From Brachyhypopomus gauderio (Eukaryota; Chordata; Actinopteri; Gymnotiformes; Hypopomidae), in the NCBI RefSeq assembly GCF_052324685.1, contig NC_135212.1:14331910-14395909 (forward strand): a DNA stretch of 64,000 bases. The letters run 5' to 3'. The notes below the pieces were generated by a model. The model ran no database searches and was not told the origin of the DNA. It worked only from the letters and a program-made list of their open reading frames with translations. A program made the position numbers and the translations under genes. Shown in pieces: positions 1 to 13,100 of the stretch. Within the stretch, counting starts at the first letter, position 1. Every line of letters begins with the position of its first letter.

Positions 1-1022
1 TCAATACTTTGTTGTATATCCTCTGTTGGCAATGACAGAGGTCAAACGTTTTCTGTAAGTCTTCACAAGGTTGGTACACACTGTTGCTGGTATGTTGGCC
101 CATTCCTCCATGCAGATCTCCTCTAGAGCAGTGATGTTTTGGGGCTGTCGGCGGGCAACACGGACTTTTAACTCCCTCCAAAGGTTTTCGATGGGGTTGA
201 GATCGGGAGACTGGCTAGGCCACTCCAGGACTTTGAAATGTTTCTTATGAAGCCACTCCTTTGTTGCCCTGGCAGTGTGTTTGGGATCATTATCATGCTG
301 AAAGACCCAGCCACGTTTCATCTTCATTGCCCTTGCTGATGGAAGGAGGTTTGCACCCAAAATCTCACAATACATGGCCCCATTCATTCTTTCATGTACA
401 CGGACCAGTCGTCCTGGTCCCTTTGCAGAGAAACAGCCCCAAAGCATGATGTTGCCACCCCCATGCTTCACAGTTGGTATGGTGTTCTTTGGATGCAACT
501 CAGCATTCACTGCAATTCACATTCACTGACAAGTTGTGTTTTTACCAAATAGTTCTACTTTGGTTTCATCTGACCATATGACATCCTCCCAATACTCTTC
601 TGGAACATCCAAATGCTCTCTAGCAAACTTCAGACGTGCCTGGATATGGACTGGCTTAAGCAGGGGGACACGTCTGGCACTGCAAGATCTGAGTCCCTGG
701 CGTCGTAGTGTGTTGCTGATGGTAGCCTTTGTAACGTTGGTCCCAGCTTTCTGCAGGTCATTCACTAGATCCCCCCTTGTGGTTCTGGGATTTTTCCTCA
801 CTGTTCTTGTGATCATTTTGACCCCACGGCTGAGATCTTGCGTGGAGCCCCAGATTGAGGGAGATTAGTAGTGGTCTTGTAGGTACATTTTCTGATTATT
901 GCTCCCACAGTAGATTTCTTCACACCAAGCTGCTTGCCTATTGCAGATTCAGTCTTCCCAGCCTGGTGCAGGTCTACAATTCGGTTTCTGGTGTCCTCCG
1001 ACAGCTCTTTCGTCTTCACCAT
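1..1022 (-). pseudogene. Tc1-like transposase, frameshifted
   Basis: This is a DDE transposase of the Tc1/mariner superfamily, which cuts and pastes its own element at TA sites. All landmarks survive: the MVKTKEL start at 1022, paired DNA-binding helices, the D-D-E triad, and the C-terminal RYTTKY-like end near position 1. At least two frameshifts, near 815 and 515, separate the parts. The full-length family is about 340 residues, and the fragments here add up to roughly that, so little was deleted. It was called from motif order and spacing. Confidence 0.88.
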
Positions 1023-1333
1023 AGTGGAGTTTGGAGTGTGACTGTTTGAGGTTGTGGGCAGGTGTCTTTTATACTGTTAACGACTTCAAACAGGTGCCAT
1101 TAATACAGGTAATGAGTGGGGGAAAGAGGAGCCTCTTAAAAAAGGAGTTACAGGTCTGTGACAGCCAGAAGTCTTGCTTGTTTGTAGGTGACCAAATACT
1201 TATTTTCCACCATTATTTGCAAATAAATTCTTTAAAAGTCAGACAAAATGATTTTCTCTTTTTTTCACATTTTGTCTCTCATAGTTGAGGTCTACCTAAT
1301 TGGTGACTGACTAAATACTTATTTTCTCCACTG
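1..1333 (-). mobile_element. Tc1-like DNA transposon, truncated by the window edge and broken
   Basis: The right terminal inverted repeat ends at 1333 (reading cagtggagaaaataagta on the minus strand) and is followed by the TA target dinucleotide. A related inner repeat (aatacttattttccacc) lies near 1197-1213. The minus-strand transposase is in three pieces: 813-1022 (N-terminal helix-turn-helix), 523-816 (second helix-turn-helix and the first catalytic Asp in WSDET) and 1-510 (second Asp in QHDNDPKHT, Glu in NPIENLW). The pieces are in different frames, so the copy is dead. The left end lies outside the window. It sits downstream of the last visible BOD1L1 exon, either in a later intron or in flanking DNA. 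Confidence 0.93.
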
Positions 1334-1758
1334 TAAATTTGACTTGACCCGACCCAGTGGTGTACAGATGTGAGGACACACTAGATATGTGTCAAATAGA
1401 GTGCTTGTTTACTCCTTGACTACTACTGATCACTACTTAGACATGTTTGGTAAGTGCATCCTTAAGACAGACAGCACACAGACAGCACTGTCATACTAGT
1501 ACCAACACAGGACGACACACTGCACATTTTACAGCGTCCCTGGTGTTGTATCATGATTATAAGAACAGCCAGGTCTATGGCCACAGCCCTTATGTAGGTG
1601 TTCACTACACTTATGGTGCTCCATGAGTAGCAATATAGTGAATTGCCAACCCCCGAACTAGAACATTGAATTCAGACACACTAGACAATGGCTGATCCTC
1701 TGATTACAACACCACACAGTGAGCAGAGTGTGAATTGAGACACAGCCCTTTAACTTAC
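1334..1758. other. Non-coding stretch between Tc1 and the last visible BOD1L1 exon
   Basis: I see no coding potential, RNA gene or clear repeat here. The next BOD1L1 exon (phase 1 after 1759) was not found in this interval, so it probably lies left of the window. This makes the stretch part of a BOD1L1 intron. Confidence 0.5.
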
Positions 1759-1843
1759 TGGCTTGTTTTGCTAGTTTAGGGGGTCGTCCTCTCCGTGCTG
1801 GCCGAGTCTGAGACTCCTGCACTGATTCTGGTTCAGCCTGAGG

Positions 1844-1908
<65 letters not shown>

Positions 1909-3504
1909 TTAAAAATCATCTTGTGTGTTTGGTAGGTGTCGGATGTGTCCAGGTCTGAGCTGTGTGTTGTGGTGTTAGGGGGTGTGTGTGTGGTGGGCGA
2001 CTTTGCAAGAATAAGCAAAAACAACCCCTGTCCATAACTACAGAATACATACCCCCACTCCTACAGACACATACCCCCACTCCTACAGACACATACCCCA
2101 CCTAGAGAAATACAGTTCACCCCTCACATTTCTGAAGATATTTAATTGTAACTTTTCATGGGACAACACTGACAAAATGACACAATGAAATGTGTCTATG
2201 TGCAGCTTATATAACTGTTTATTCTTCCTTCAAAAAACCTCAATATACAGACATTAATGTCTAAACCACCAGCAACAAAAGTGAGAACCACGTGAGGAGG
2301 CTGCACAAAGACATCAGAGAGATGCATCTGAGATTCAGTGGTACTCACCACGTCCTGGCCTTCCACGTCTCCCCTCTTGCTCACATCCTGGCCTTCCACG
2401 TCTCCCCTCTTGCTCACGTCCTGGCCTTCTACGTCTCCACCCTGTCTCACGTCCTGGCCTTCCACGTCTCCACCCTGTCTCACGTCCTGGCCTTCCACGT
2501 CTCCACCCTGTCTCACGTCCTGGCCTTCCACGTCTCCACCCTGTCTCACGTCCTGGCCTTCCACGTCTCCACCCTGTCTCACGTCACGGCCTTCCACGTC
2601 TCCACCCTGTCTCACGTCACGGCCTTCCACGTCTCCACCCTGTCTCACGTCACGGCCTTCCACGTCTCCCCTCTGTCTCACGTCCTGGCCTTCCACGTCT
2701 CCCCTCTGTCTCACGTCCTGGCCTTCCACGTCTCCCCTCTGTCTCACGTCCTGGCCTTCCACGTCTCCCCCCTGTCTCACGTCCTGGCCTTCCACGTCTC
2801 CCCCCTGTCTCACGTCCTGGCCTTCCACGTCTCCCCTCTGTCCCACGTCCTGGCCTTCCACGTCTCCCCTCTGTCCCACGTCCTGGCCTTCCACGTCTCC
2901 CCTCTGTCTCACGTCCTGGCCTTCCACGTCTCCCCTCTGTCCCACGTCCTGGCCTTCCACGTCTCCCCTCTGTCCCACGTCCTGGCCTTCCACGTCTCCC
3001 TTCTGTCCCACGTCCTGGCCTTCCACGTCTCCCCTCTGTCTCACGTCCTGGCCTTCCACGTCTCCCTTCTGTCCCACGTCCTGGCCTTCCAAGTCTCCCC
3101 TCTGTCTCACGTCCTGGCCTTCCACATCTCCCCTCTGTCCCACACCTGCACAGCACACACACGAGACACACAGTCATGTAAGATTTAGCACAGAAATGTG
3201 TGAACTTAAATAGTTTAAAATTGTATTAGTGCTTTAAGGGCAGGACCACAGCACGTGTCTGGACCCTCACATGAGTTCTCGTGAGTGGTGGCAGGCTCAC
3301 GTGTTTCGGCTGGGTGATGTTCCCCCACAGGTTCACGTGTCTCCATAAGGAAGGATTTGTTCTGGTCCTCCTGTTTACGCGTTTCTGGTTGTGTCTCTGC
3401 AGACTGGTTAGAAGTAGGTGCACACAGAAACACAGGGGAGTATCAGAGGGGTGTGATCAACACACACCTGTACCGACACACACACACACACACACACCTG
3501 TACC

Positions 3505-3537
<33 letters not shown>

Positions 3538-3608
3538 GTACCGACACACACACACACACACACACCTGTACCGACACACACACACACACACACACACACA
3601 CCTGTACC

Positions 3609-3661
<53 letters not shown>

Positions 3662-3696
3662 GCATCGACACACACACACACACACACACCTGTATC

Positions 3697-3729
<33 letters not shown>

Positions 3730-6700
3730 GTACCGACACACACACACACCTGTACCGACACACACACACCTGTACCGACACACACACACCTGTACCGACA
3801 CACACACACCTGTACCGACACACACACACACACACCTGTACCGACACACACACACACACCTGTACCGACACACACACACACACCTGTACCGACACACACA
3901 CACACACCTGTACCGACACACACACACACACCTGTACCGACACACACACACACAGACCCCAGAGGTCAGAACTCATTCTCCAAGCCGCAGCAACGCAGTG
4001 ATGTGAGCTTACAAAGCAGAAGAGGCCTGGAAATACTCAGTAATAATCGAATATGGCATAAACAAACAAATCTCACACCTAATCATCAGAGTGTATTAAA
4101 CCTCACAGCCACATGTAAATAATCATACTCACGTGTGTGTATGCATCTGGTTGTTCATCACTAGGAGTGTGTGTGCATGTTGTGCGAGTTTCGGGACTAG
4201 CTGGAGCAGCTTCTATGAGCGGGCAGACAAAGTGAGATCATGTGTCACAGGGACTTAAGACAAACATATCATAACATATCACACCCGTACAGAGAGGGCT
4301 TGGCCTTCTGACCACATCATCACACTCCTACAGACAGCGGTGGGCTTGGTGTTGAGGCGTCACATGATTAGCTGCAGCTAGTCAATGCCAAACCTACATG
4401 ATTATTAAACATCCCAATACACACATCAATAGGACGTTCATTCCTGAAGGTATATTACACTATTGCCGTAGGGTATTACATCTACATTACACTAGCCAAC
4501 GTGTCTGTGAGGAGTCTGTTCACCAGTGCAATTCAATTCAATTCAATTCAATTTATTTATAAAGCACATTTAAAACCGCAGCGGACCAAAGTGCTGTACA
4601 GCAGATTAGCAGATAAAATACAAGCAAAATACAATACAGATTAAACAAGTTAAAAGAGATTGAATAGTAAAAAGAATAGAAAAATAAAATATTATTAGGT
4701 TAGTTAACATTATAGGCCAAGGAAAAAAGGTAGGTTTTAAGGTGGGCTTTGAATTCGCTTATTCCTGTTATACTCCTAATATCCAGGGGTAACAAATTCC
4801 ACAGTCTGGGAGCAGCAACAGAAAAGGCCCGGTCCCCTTTCTGTCTCAGACGAGACTGTGGAACATTCAATAATGATTTACCAGTAGACCGAAGTGACCT
4901 TTGGGGCTGGTAAGGGAGCAACGCGTCGCTTAAATACACCGGTGCCATGCCATGGAGGGCTTTAAAAACAAAGAGCAAAACTTTAAAATGTACCCTATAT
5001 TTAATGGAAAGCCAATGTAGCGAGGCCAGGACAGGTGTAATATGTTCCCGTTTTTTTGTACCTGTGAGTAATCTGGCAGCAGCATTTTGGACAAGCTGCA
5101 AACGGGCCAAAGAAGACTGACAGACTCCCATATATAGAGAGTTACAATAATCGAGGCGTGAAGTGATGAAAGCATGTATGACTATCTCAAGGTCCTTAAA
5201 TGATAAAATAGATTTCAGCTTTGCGATGTGTCTTAACTGATAAAAGCTGCTCTTTACAACTGAGTTTATTTGTTTATCAAATTTTAGAGCATGGTCAAAG
5301 ATAAAACCTAAATTTTTCGCATCATACGATGTGTTGGGAAAAAGATGCTTCAAATCTTCACTAATAGTTTGGGAGCTTGAAATCGGACCAAATATGACCG
5401 CCTCGGACTTTCCTTCATTAAGCTGAAGGAAGTTATTAGTAAACCACTGCCTGACTTCCTTCATGCATTCAGATAGCCTATACAAAGAATGATTATCCCC
5501 TGGTTTAAGGGGAAGATAAAGCTGTGTATCATCTGCATAGCAATGGTACGAAATTCCAAATTTCTGAAAAATTTTTCCTAGGGGTGCCAGATATAGTGAA
5601 AAAAGTACAGGACCCAGGATTGAGCCCTGTGGAAGACCGTAAGTGACAGTAGCATGTGATGAAGACCATTTACCCAGCTGTACCGTGTAAGATCTGTCTT
5701 TCAGATAAGAGGAAAACCAATCTAGAGCTTTCCCCTGTATCCCAGCGAAGGTGTTAAGACGCTTTAAAAGAATGTGATGATCAACTGTATCAAATGCAGC
5801 AGTGAGGTCCAGCATTACTAAGATGACACAGTGATTAGAATCAAGAGACAGTAATAAATCATTTGTTAGTTTAAGCAATGCTGACTCTGTACTGTGATAG
5901 GCCCTAAAGCCCGACTGGAATTTGTCCAACATATTATTTTCAGCTAAATGTGATGACAGCTGGAGGTAGACTACCTTCTCTAAAACTTTAGATAAAAATG
6001 ACAATTTGGAAATGGGTCTATAGTTAGAGAGGGTGGTTGGATCTAAGTTTGACTTCTTGATGAGAGGGTGAACTATGGCATGTTTAAAACACAAGGGGAC
6101 ATGCCCATTTATGAGACTGCAGTTGATAATGGAGAGAACACTGGGGCCAACAGTGTCCCAAACACTCTTAAGAAGGCGTGATGGAATAATATCCAATGAG
6201 CAATTTGTAGGCTTCATATGAGTTACAGTATCCGTTAGAGAGGACAGAGACACAGAATCAAACTGAGTCAGAAAAGTAGAACAGGCCATGAGCTCAGCAG
6301 ACTCAAAACCTACTGTGCAGATGGATGATCTGATGGACTCAATTTTATCAACAAAAAAGCGGAGAAATTTTTCACACAATTCAGGAGAATCTTCGATATG
6401 GCTATTCTCATTTGGACATAAAATTGTATTGATTGTATTAAAAAGGACTTTAGGGTTATGAGAGTGACTAGAGATCAAATCTGAAAAGTATTTGGCTCTA
6501 GACATTTTTACAGAGAGCTGAAACTTTACCAGTGAAGCTTTTAATATTTCATAAGAGATCTGGAGTTTATCTTTCTTCCACTTTCGCTCAGCTTTCCTGC
6601 ACTCCTGCCTAAGAGAGCGTGTTTCAGAATTAAGCCAAGGTTGGGTTTTAGCATTGGGTCTTTTAACTCTAAATGGAGCAATAGAGTTCAAGATGTCAGT

Positions 6701-7132
6701 GCAAGTGGAATTAAAGAGATTTAATAGATCTTCCAGATTTGTGCTTTGTAGGAAGAGGTCAGTAATATTGCAAAAGGGAGATTCCATGTAAGCGTCTGAG
6801 AACAGTTGAGCAGTAGCAGCATTCATAGTGCGGGTATAAGAGCTGCAGTGCAGGGTAAGTGTACCTGGAGTTCGGCTCCGATCATCACGAGAAGGGAGAT
6901 TTGGTGTAGCAACTTCAGCCTGTGACTCTGATTCAGGGTCTAAATTAATCACTGGGACATCACACACAGCCTGCGACACACACACACACACACACAAACA
7001 ACTTCAGCCTGTGACTCTGATTCAGGGTCTAAATTAATCGCTGGGACATCACACACAGCCTGCGACACACACACACACACACACAAACAACTTCAGCCTG
7101 TGACTCTGATTCAGGGTCTAAACTAATCGCTA

Positions 7133-7182
<50 letters not shown>

Positions 7183-10100
7183 ATAATACTGCCTTAAATA
7201 TTCTAACGGGGCTACAACAGTGTTTGGGTTCTTACAACCATATAGTTTATGTGCGTAAAGTGTGCACTTATATTGCGAAAAACCCACGTGTGATGTCATT
7301 CTCACCTGTGACATCATTTCCTCTGCTGAGACGCTGTCTGCTTCCATGCTCTCTACATCCGCTTTCCCCTGAACTGGAGAACAAGAAGTTTAGTCACATC
7401 AATCTGAGCAACATTTATACCAAATACATGATATTCTTCAAATAAAAACTTCACTGCACAGGCTGCTGCATTATCCACAATACCAGAAGAATTCCTGTAG
7501 AATCTAGAGCACAGGTGACAGGGAAACTGTAGAATTATCTAGAAGATTAACTAAAAGCCCAGTACCATGGGGGTGTTGGTTTCTGTCCTGCGAGGTCCTG
7601 CCTCCCACCTCTGGTAGGACACCTGTGTCACCCTCCGGCTGATTCGTGACCACTTCAGGTTGTTCAGACGCATCGTCTGCAACATCTGAGTCAGGGGGCT
7701 GAGGCTCAGCCTGTTGTTGGGCAACAGAGGTCATCTCCATGGCAACCCGAGTGTCCACGAGGACACGAGACTCTGGGGTGAGACTCTGTGAGACAGACGT
7801 GTCCGAGTCCACTGAGAGATGAGATTCTTGGATGAGACTATGAGAGACAGACATGTCCAGGTCCACAGAGAGATGAGACTCTGGGATGAGACTCTGTGAG
7901 ACAGACGTGTCTGGGTCCACAGAGAGATGAGACTCTGGGATGAGACTCTGTGAGACAGACGTGTCTGGGTCCATAGAGAGAAGAGTCAGAGCTGCTTCTT
8001 TCATCTTCACATCTGCTTCGTAGAACGAGCGGTCAACTTCCTGTCTGTCGTGCATCCCACCAACATCACTTCCTGCTGCAGAGGCACAGACATCCACCAG
8101 GGTCAGGAGGGCGTCGGCCTCCACGGGGAGAGGGTGCGGCTGGTCGTGGCTCTCCTGGCTCTCTGCAAGTCTCATGGCTTCCTCCCCCTCATCCTCCGGC
8201 TCCGGAGTGATGTCACTCAGGGCATCGTACGTGTCGTCAGGTACGGCTGCGGTGCTGGAATCAGCAACAACATGATATGACCCTGCAGTGGAGTCTGAGG
8301 ACTCTGGGACTGCAACATCAGATCCCAGACAGGAGTCTGCAGGCTGATGGGGCGAGCTTGCAGTAAACCCAGGATCTGCAAGCATATCTGATGCTACAGC
8401 ATGAGCGAGATCAGACTCTCTGTCCAGTGCTTGTGGGTCTATAAGATCTGAATCCTGGACAGAGGTTCCCATTTGTGGCTCTGTGAGATTAGACTCCTCC
8501 GATGGGCCTACAAGATCAGACTCTTCACAGGAAACTGAGCCCTGCCTAGCTGTGAGATCAGACCTTTCTGGTGCCTCCGGTGGCTGTGGGAGCGTTTCAG
8601 CTGCAGTCTGGACCTCCTCGGCAGCAGGTGGCGCTGGAGAGCTCCTCTCCTTCTCACTCTCGCCTGCCTTCTTTTCAGCCTCCTTCATTCGCTTCTCGGT
8701 CGTCTTCTTCGTGGCCTTCACTCTCTCCTCCCTCCTCCTCTCCCGCTCAGGGATGGGACCTTTGACCTTCGCCTCATGACTCGCTGCCTTCTTGTCCACC
8801 CTGCTAGCCGGCGGACTCTGAGGCTTCACATCGTCCCTGGACTTGGATCTTGGCTTTTCTGAGACAGATTTGACCTTTGACCCGGTCTCTGAGCCATGTT
8901 TGGGAGGCTCTGAGGCGGACGTCTCAGGTTTGGTCTTCTCGCCGCCGCCGTCCTGACGACCTTTAACTTTTTCTGAAGTTCTCGCCTCTGTGTGGCTCCT
9001 GGACCTTTTCGGAATGTCTTTGGGGTGCTTGTCTTTCTTTCTGTTGACCTCTGAAGCTGACTCGACCTCTGACCTCTCCTCGGTGGAGCCTGTGGAGTCC
9101 AGCCGGTGCAGTGATTTGGGGTCGGCCTTCCCCATCACCTTCTCTCCTTTCGCTTTTTCTTTTTCTCGGGGAATCTCTGAGGCAGCCTTGACTTTCTTCC
9201 CACACCTCGCTCCCTCCTCAGCAGCCGAGCCCTCCGACACGGACAGCCTCCTCTCCCTGTTGGCCGCCGAGCTCTTCCTCTCAGCTTTAACCTTTGAACC
9301 TTTCTTCTCTCCCTTGTCCTCAGCAGACGCCCGGCCTGCCGGCGCATCCCTGCACTCGGCGGTGCCGTCCGCCCCCGTCTTGCCGCTCTTTGGCCGGTGT
9401 TTGGGGCGCTCGTCGGAGACACTGCGCTCCCTCTGGCGGGGGGGGCCATCCCTGCGAGCGTGCCGCTCCCCACGGACTCCCCCCCTCTGACGGAGCGCCT
9501 CCTCTGAGCCCATCTCCAGGTCCAGGATGAACGAGTGCGTGCGCTGTTTGTCCAGGGCCCTACGGGGCTCGCTTGGGTCTTCGGACACGCTCCCGCTCCT
9601 CTTCCTCCGCTGCTCCTCTGCCTCGGACGACTTCTTTGAGGGCTTCGGGGGGGCAACTTTAGGCTTCAAAGTCTCCTGGAGGTGACAAAGCAGAAACGAG
9701 CTGAACAAAGAGACCAGTAGGTGAAGCGTGATGATCGGAGGAGACGGTGACTGAACAGAGTGACAACGTGATAAAACCACCAGAGATGTATGCGGCCAGG
9801 GAGGAGACTTACGTCCTTCTTCACCATGTCTGCATCAGCATCACTCTTCCTCCTGACTACAGAGTCTTCCTCCTTCCTGAAACTGAATAAAAGGAAACCA
9901 TGACCATGACACAGATACACACACCCACACACACACCCACACACACCCACACACACACACACACACACACCCACACACACACACACACACACACACCCAC
10001 ACACACACCGTGAGTCTCTCTTCCTCTTCCTGCTGAGTGCAACTTTCTTTTCCAGAACCTTCTTCTCCTTCCGTGCCTCCTTCGCCTGGGGTCGTGGGGC

Positions 10101-13100
10101 CTCCTGATTGCATCCTGCTGTCACATGCTTTTCTTTCTCTGACAATGGACAGAACAGAGATCAGACACACATGCCAAAAGCCCCGTGTAAAGTCACACAC
10201 AGAATTCTCCCCCTACTGATCAGTGTGTGTCCAGGAAAGCAGATGAATTAAGCAAAAGCATCATGCCACACACTACTAGAGTAGGTAGGAGCACTTAACA
10301 CTGCAGCAAGGATTAAGCTTTATAGGTAATCAAGAGTGCACTCTGTAATATAAAACATGTTGCCAAGAGCAGAAAGAGTGGTGGTGGTGATGATGGTGGT
10401 GGTGATGATGGTGGTGGTGATGATGGTGGTGGTGATAATGGTGATAGTGTCACGTGATGGAGGTGGTGGTGGTGATAGTGATGGAGGAGACAGTGATGGT
10501 GGAAATGGAGATGGTGGAGATGGAGGAGATGGTGATGGTGATAGTGATGGCAGAGATGGTGGAGATTGTGATAGTGATAGTGGTGATGGTGATGATGATG
10601 ATTGTGGAGATGGTAATAGTGATTGTGGAGATGGTAATAGTGATTGTGGGGATGGTGATAGTGATGGTGGGGGTGGTGACAGTGGTGGTGGAGATGGTGA
10701 CAGTGGTGGTGGAGATGGTGACAGTGGTGGTGGAGATGGTGACAGTGGTGGTGGAGATGGTGATGATGGTGGAGATGGTGATGATGGTGATGATGGTGAA
10801 GATGGTGACAGTGGTGGAGATGGTGATGATGGTGGAGATGGTGATGATGGTGGAGATGGTGATGATGGTGAAGATGGTGACAGTGGTGGAGATGGTGATG
10901 ATGGTGGAGATGGTGGAGATGGTGATGGAGCCTTGGCCTCACCCTGCAGCTCAGGCTGCGTGGCTCTCTGCCTCCTCTTCTCCTCCAGGCGCTCACGGTT
11001 CTGCTGCCTTTTCAACACACGCTCCTCCTTCTCCTTGGCCTACACATGCAGACATGAACAATGACAACAAGCAAGCAAGTTTAGGGAGGCTGTCATAAAG
11101 GGAATCAGAGACTGTAGCCATAATGGAGATCAGACTGTAGCCATAATGGAGATCAGACTGTAGCCATAATGGAGATCAGACTGTAGCCATAATGGAGATC
11201 AGACTGTAGCCATAATGGAGATGAGACTGTAGCCATAATGGAGATGAGACTGTAGCCATAATGGAGATCAGACTGTAGCCATAATGGAGATCAGACTGTA
11301 GCCATAATGGAGATCAGACTGTAGCCATAATGGAGATCAGACTGTAGCCATAATGGAGATCAGACTGTAGATTCTCTTACTGCAGAGCGGCGTCTCTGCT
11401 CCACCGTAACTTCATCATCCGAGTCGCTATAGTAACGGGAGTAGAGGAAAGGCTTGTGCACGTAGCCCTGACGTGCACCGCGAGGCTTTTTCTCCTTATT
11501 CTCCTCCGAGTCCTCGCCAGCAGACTTCATCTGGACCTTCTCATCTGCACACGCACACATGTAAAAATGTGGCGATCACTTTATCATAAATCACATACAA
11601 CAGAGCAATAGGGGCGTGATTAAAAACAGAAACAGTAGATGAATAATGCAGGAGGGGCTTTGGTGATGGAGAGAAACAGGAGGGATCATGAAAGAATGAT
11701 GAGGGCGTGTCTTAAAGCAGGCCCACCTTCTGATGTGATCTCTCCTTCCTCGGTGGAGTCTGACGGGGCCTGGTCTCCCTCACTCTCGCTCTCCAACGAG
11801 GACAGGTCGCTCGTGTGCACCGAGCTCACCGTGATATCGCTCAGCCCCTCCAGGTCGGAGTCCTCCAGGGAGTATTCTGGTAAAATACACACACTGTCAT
11901 TAGCAAATAAGTAAGAATATGCACACGTATGCCCACACCCATGCAACTGTACCCACAAATTAATAGTGTAAAATAAATATTACAGAAATGCTGCACTATA
12001 ATAGGAACGCTAATGTTAACACATTTCACACCCGGTCATGATTCAATAATAAACGCTGTGATAACTTTTACAGCTCAAATATTTGAGTAGTGGTGCCTTG
12101 TGAATTCCAGACTGTGAAGACTAATATGTGCTAATACTGATGTCTCTTGCCAATTCAATCCGCTGAGGTTTCCTTCATTTGTGTCATGTGATCTGTCATA
12201 TCACTACCCACAAGGCCCAGCTTCTGCGAAGAAGCATCCAGGCCAGTGCAGCTCTAGTTAACATAGCCTAAAAACTCCACAGGCAGATAAGATGTGGGGC
12301 ACTGCGACAGTGCTGAAGGGAGCCGAGTCGCGCTCCGTCACCGAGCTACGACCCGCTCCGTCACAGAACTACGTCGCGCTCCGTCACCGAACTACGTCGC
12401 GCTCCGTCAGGCGTACCTTCTTTCAGCCGCTCGCGGGCTCTCTGGCGGATGTGTAGCTTCTCGCCGGCGCTCTTCTGTGGCTCCGCCTCCTTGCTCTCCT
12501 CCCTGCTCTTCATCGACGCTTTGCTGATCTTCTCTTTCGCCTCATCCCTCTCCTTCTCCTCGTCCCTCTCCTTCTTCTCCTCCTCTCCCTGCTCTTCCTC
12601 CTCCTCTTTCTTTACCTCCACAGCCTCTGCCTCTCTCTCCATCTCACTATCTCTGTCCTCCTTCACGCTGGCCGCCTCTCCCTCGTTCACGGGCTTCCCG
12701 GCATCCCCCTCTGCTTGCTCCGCCTCTTGCTCCGCCTCCTCCACATTCTCCTCCTGCACCAGGTTCATGTCTGCCTCTCCCTCCTCCTGACTGGCCTCTG
12801 CACCCTGTGTCCTGCCGCCAGCCTCATCCTGACTCGCCGAGGAAGCGTAGTCTGCTGGGTCCACACCTGCACCAGGGACAGAAGCAGAGGAGAGTGCTGT
12901 CACACACACACACACACACACACACACAAGAATAGTGCACAGGAGGACAAAGAAAGTGAGGAAAAGTAGTGACAGTGGAGTCAGACTGTGAAAAACTGTA
13001 CAAAAACAATAATAATGACAGCTTCGTTTTCAGACAGCTTCACTCTGTGTTTAGCTCTTAACCCGCATCCCCACTGTTACCTGGAGACAACAGCTGGGCC

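Noticed and set aside
2292-3213. Plus-strand open frames over the 33-bp array (Ser-Thr-Ser-Pro-rich)
   Set aside because: No splice or start context fits on this strand. The minus-strand exon model accounts for the phase of flanking exons.
3215-3270. Extension of exon 3271-3403 further 3'
   Set aside because: A strong GTGAGG donor at 3265-3270 gives the phase needed downstream, so the extra open codons are intronic.
3281-4006. Plus- and minus-strand frames of 160-240 codons
   Set aside because: These are the CA array with a CTGTACCGA spacer. They are repeat artefacts.
7566-7609. Alternative donor CAT|GGTACT for BOD1L1 exon 10
   Set aside because: It would put the next exon in a frame without the DVESMEADSVSAEEMM sequence. 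The donor at 7609 keeps phase.
8050-9656. Several 60-170 codon frames opposite or offset to BOD1L1 exon 10
   Set aside because: They are shadows of the long GC-rich coding exon on the minus strand.
10313-11098. Long frames on both strands (His-rich, Ser-Pro-rich, Gly-Asp-rich)
   Set aside because: They come from the GGTGAT minisatellite in a BOD1L1 intron.
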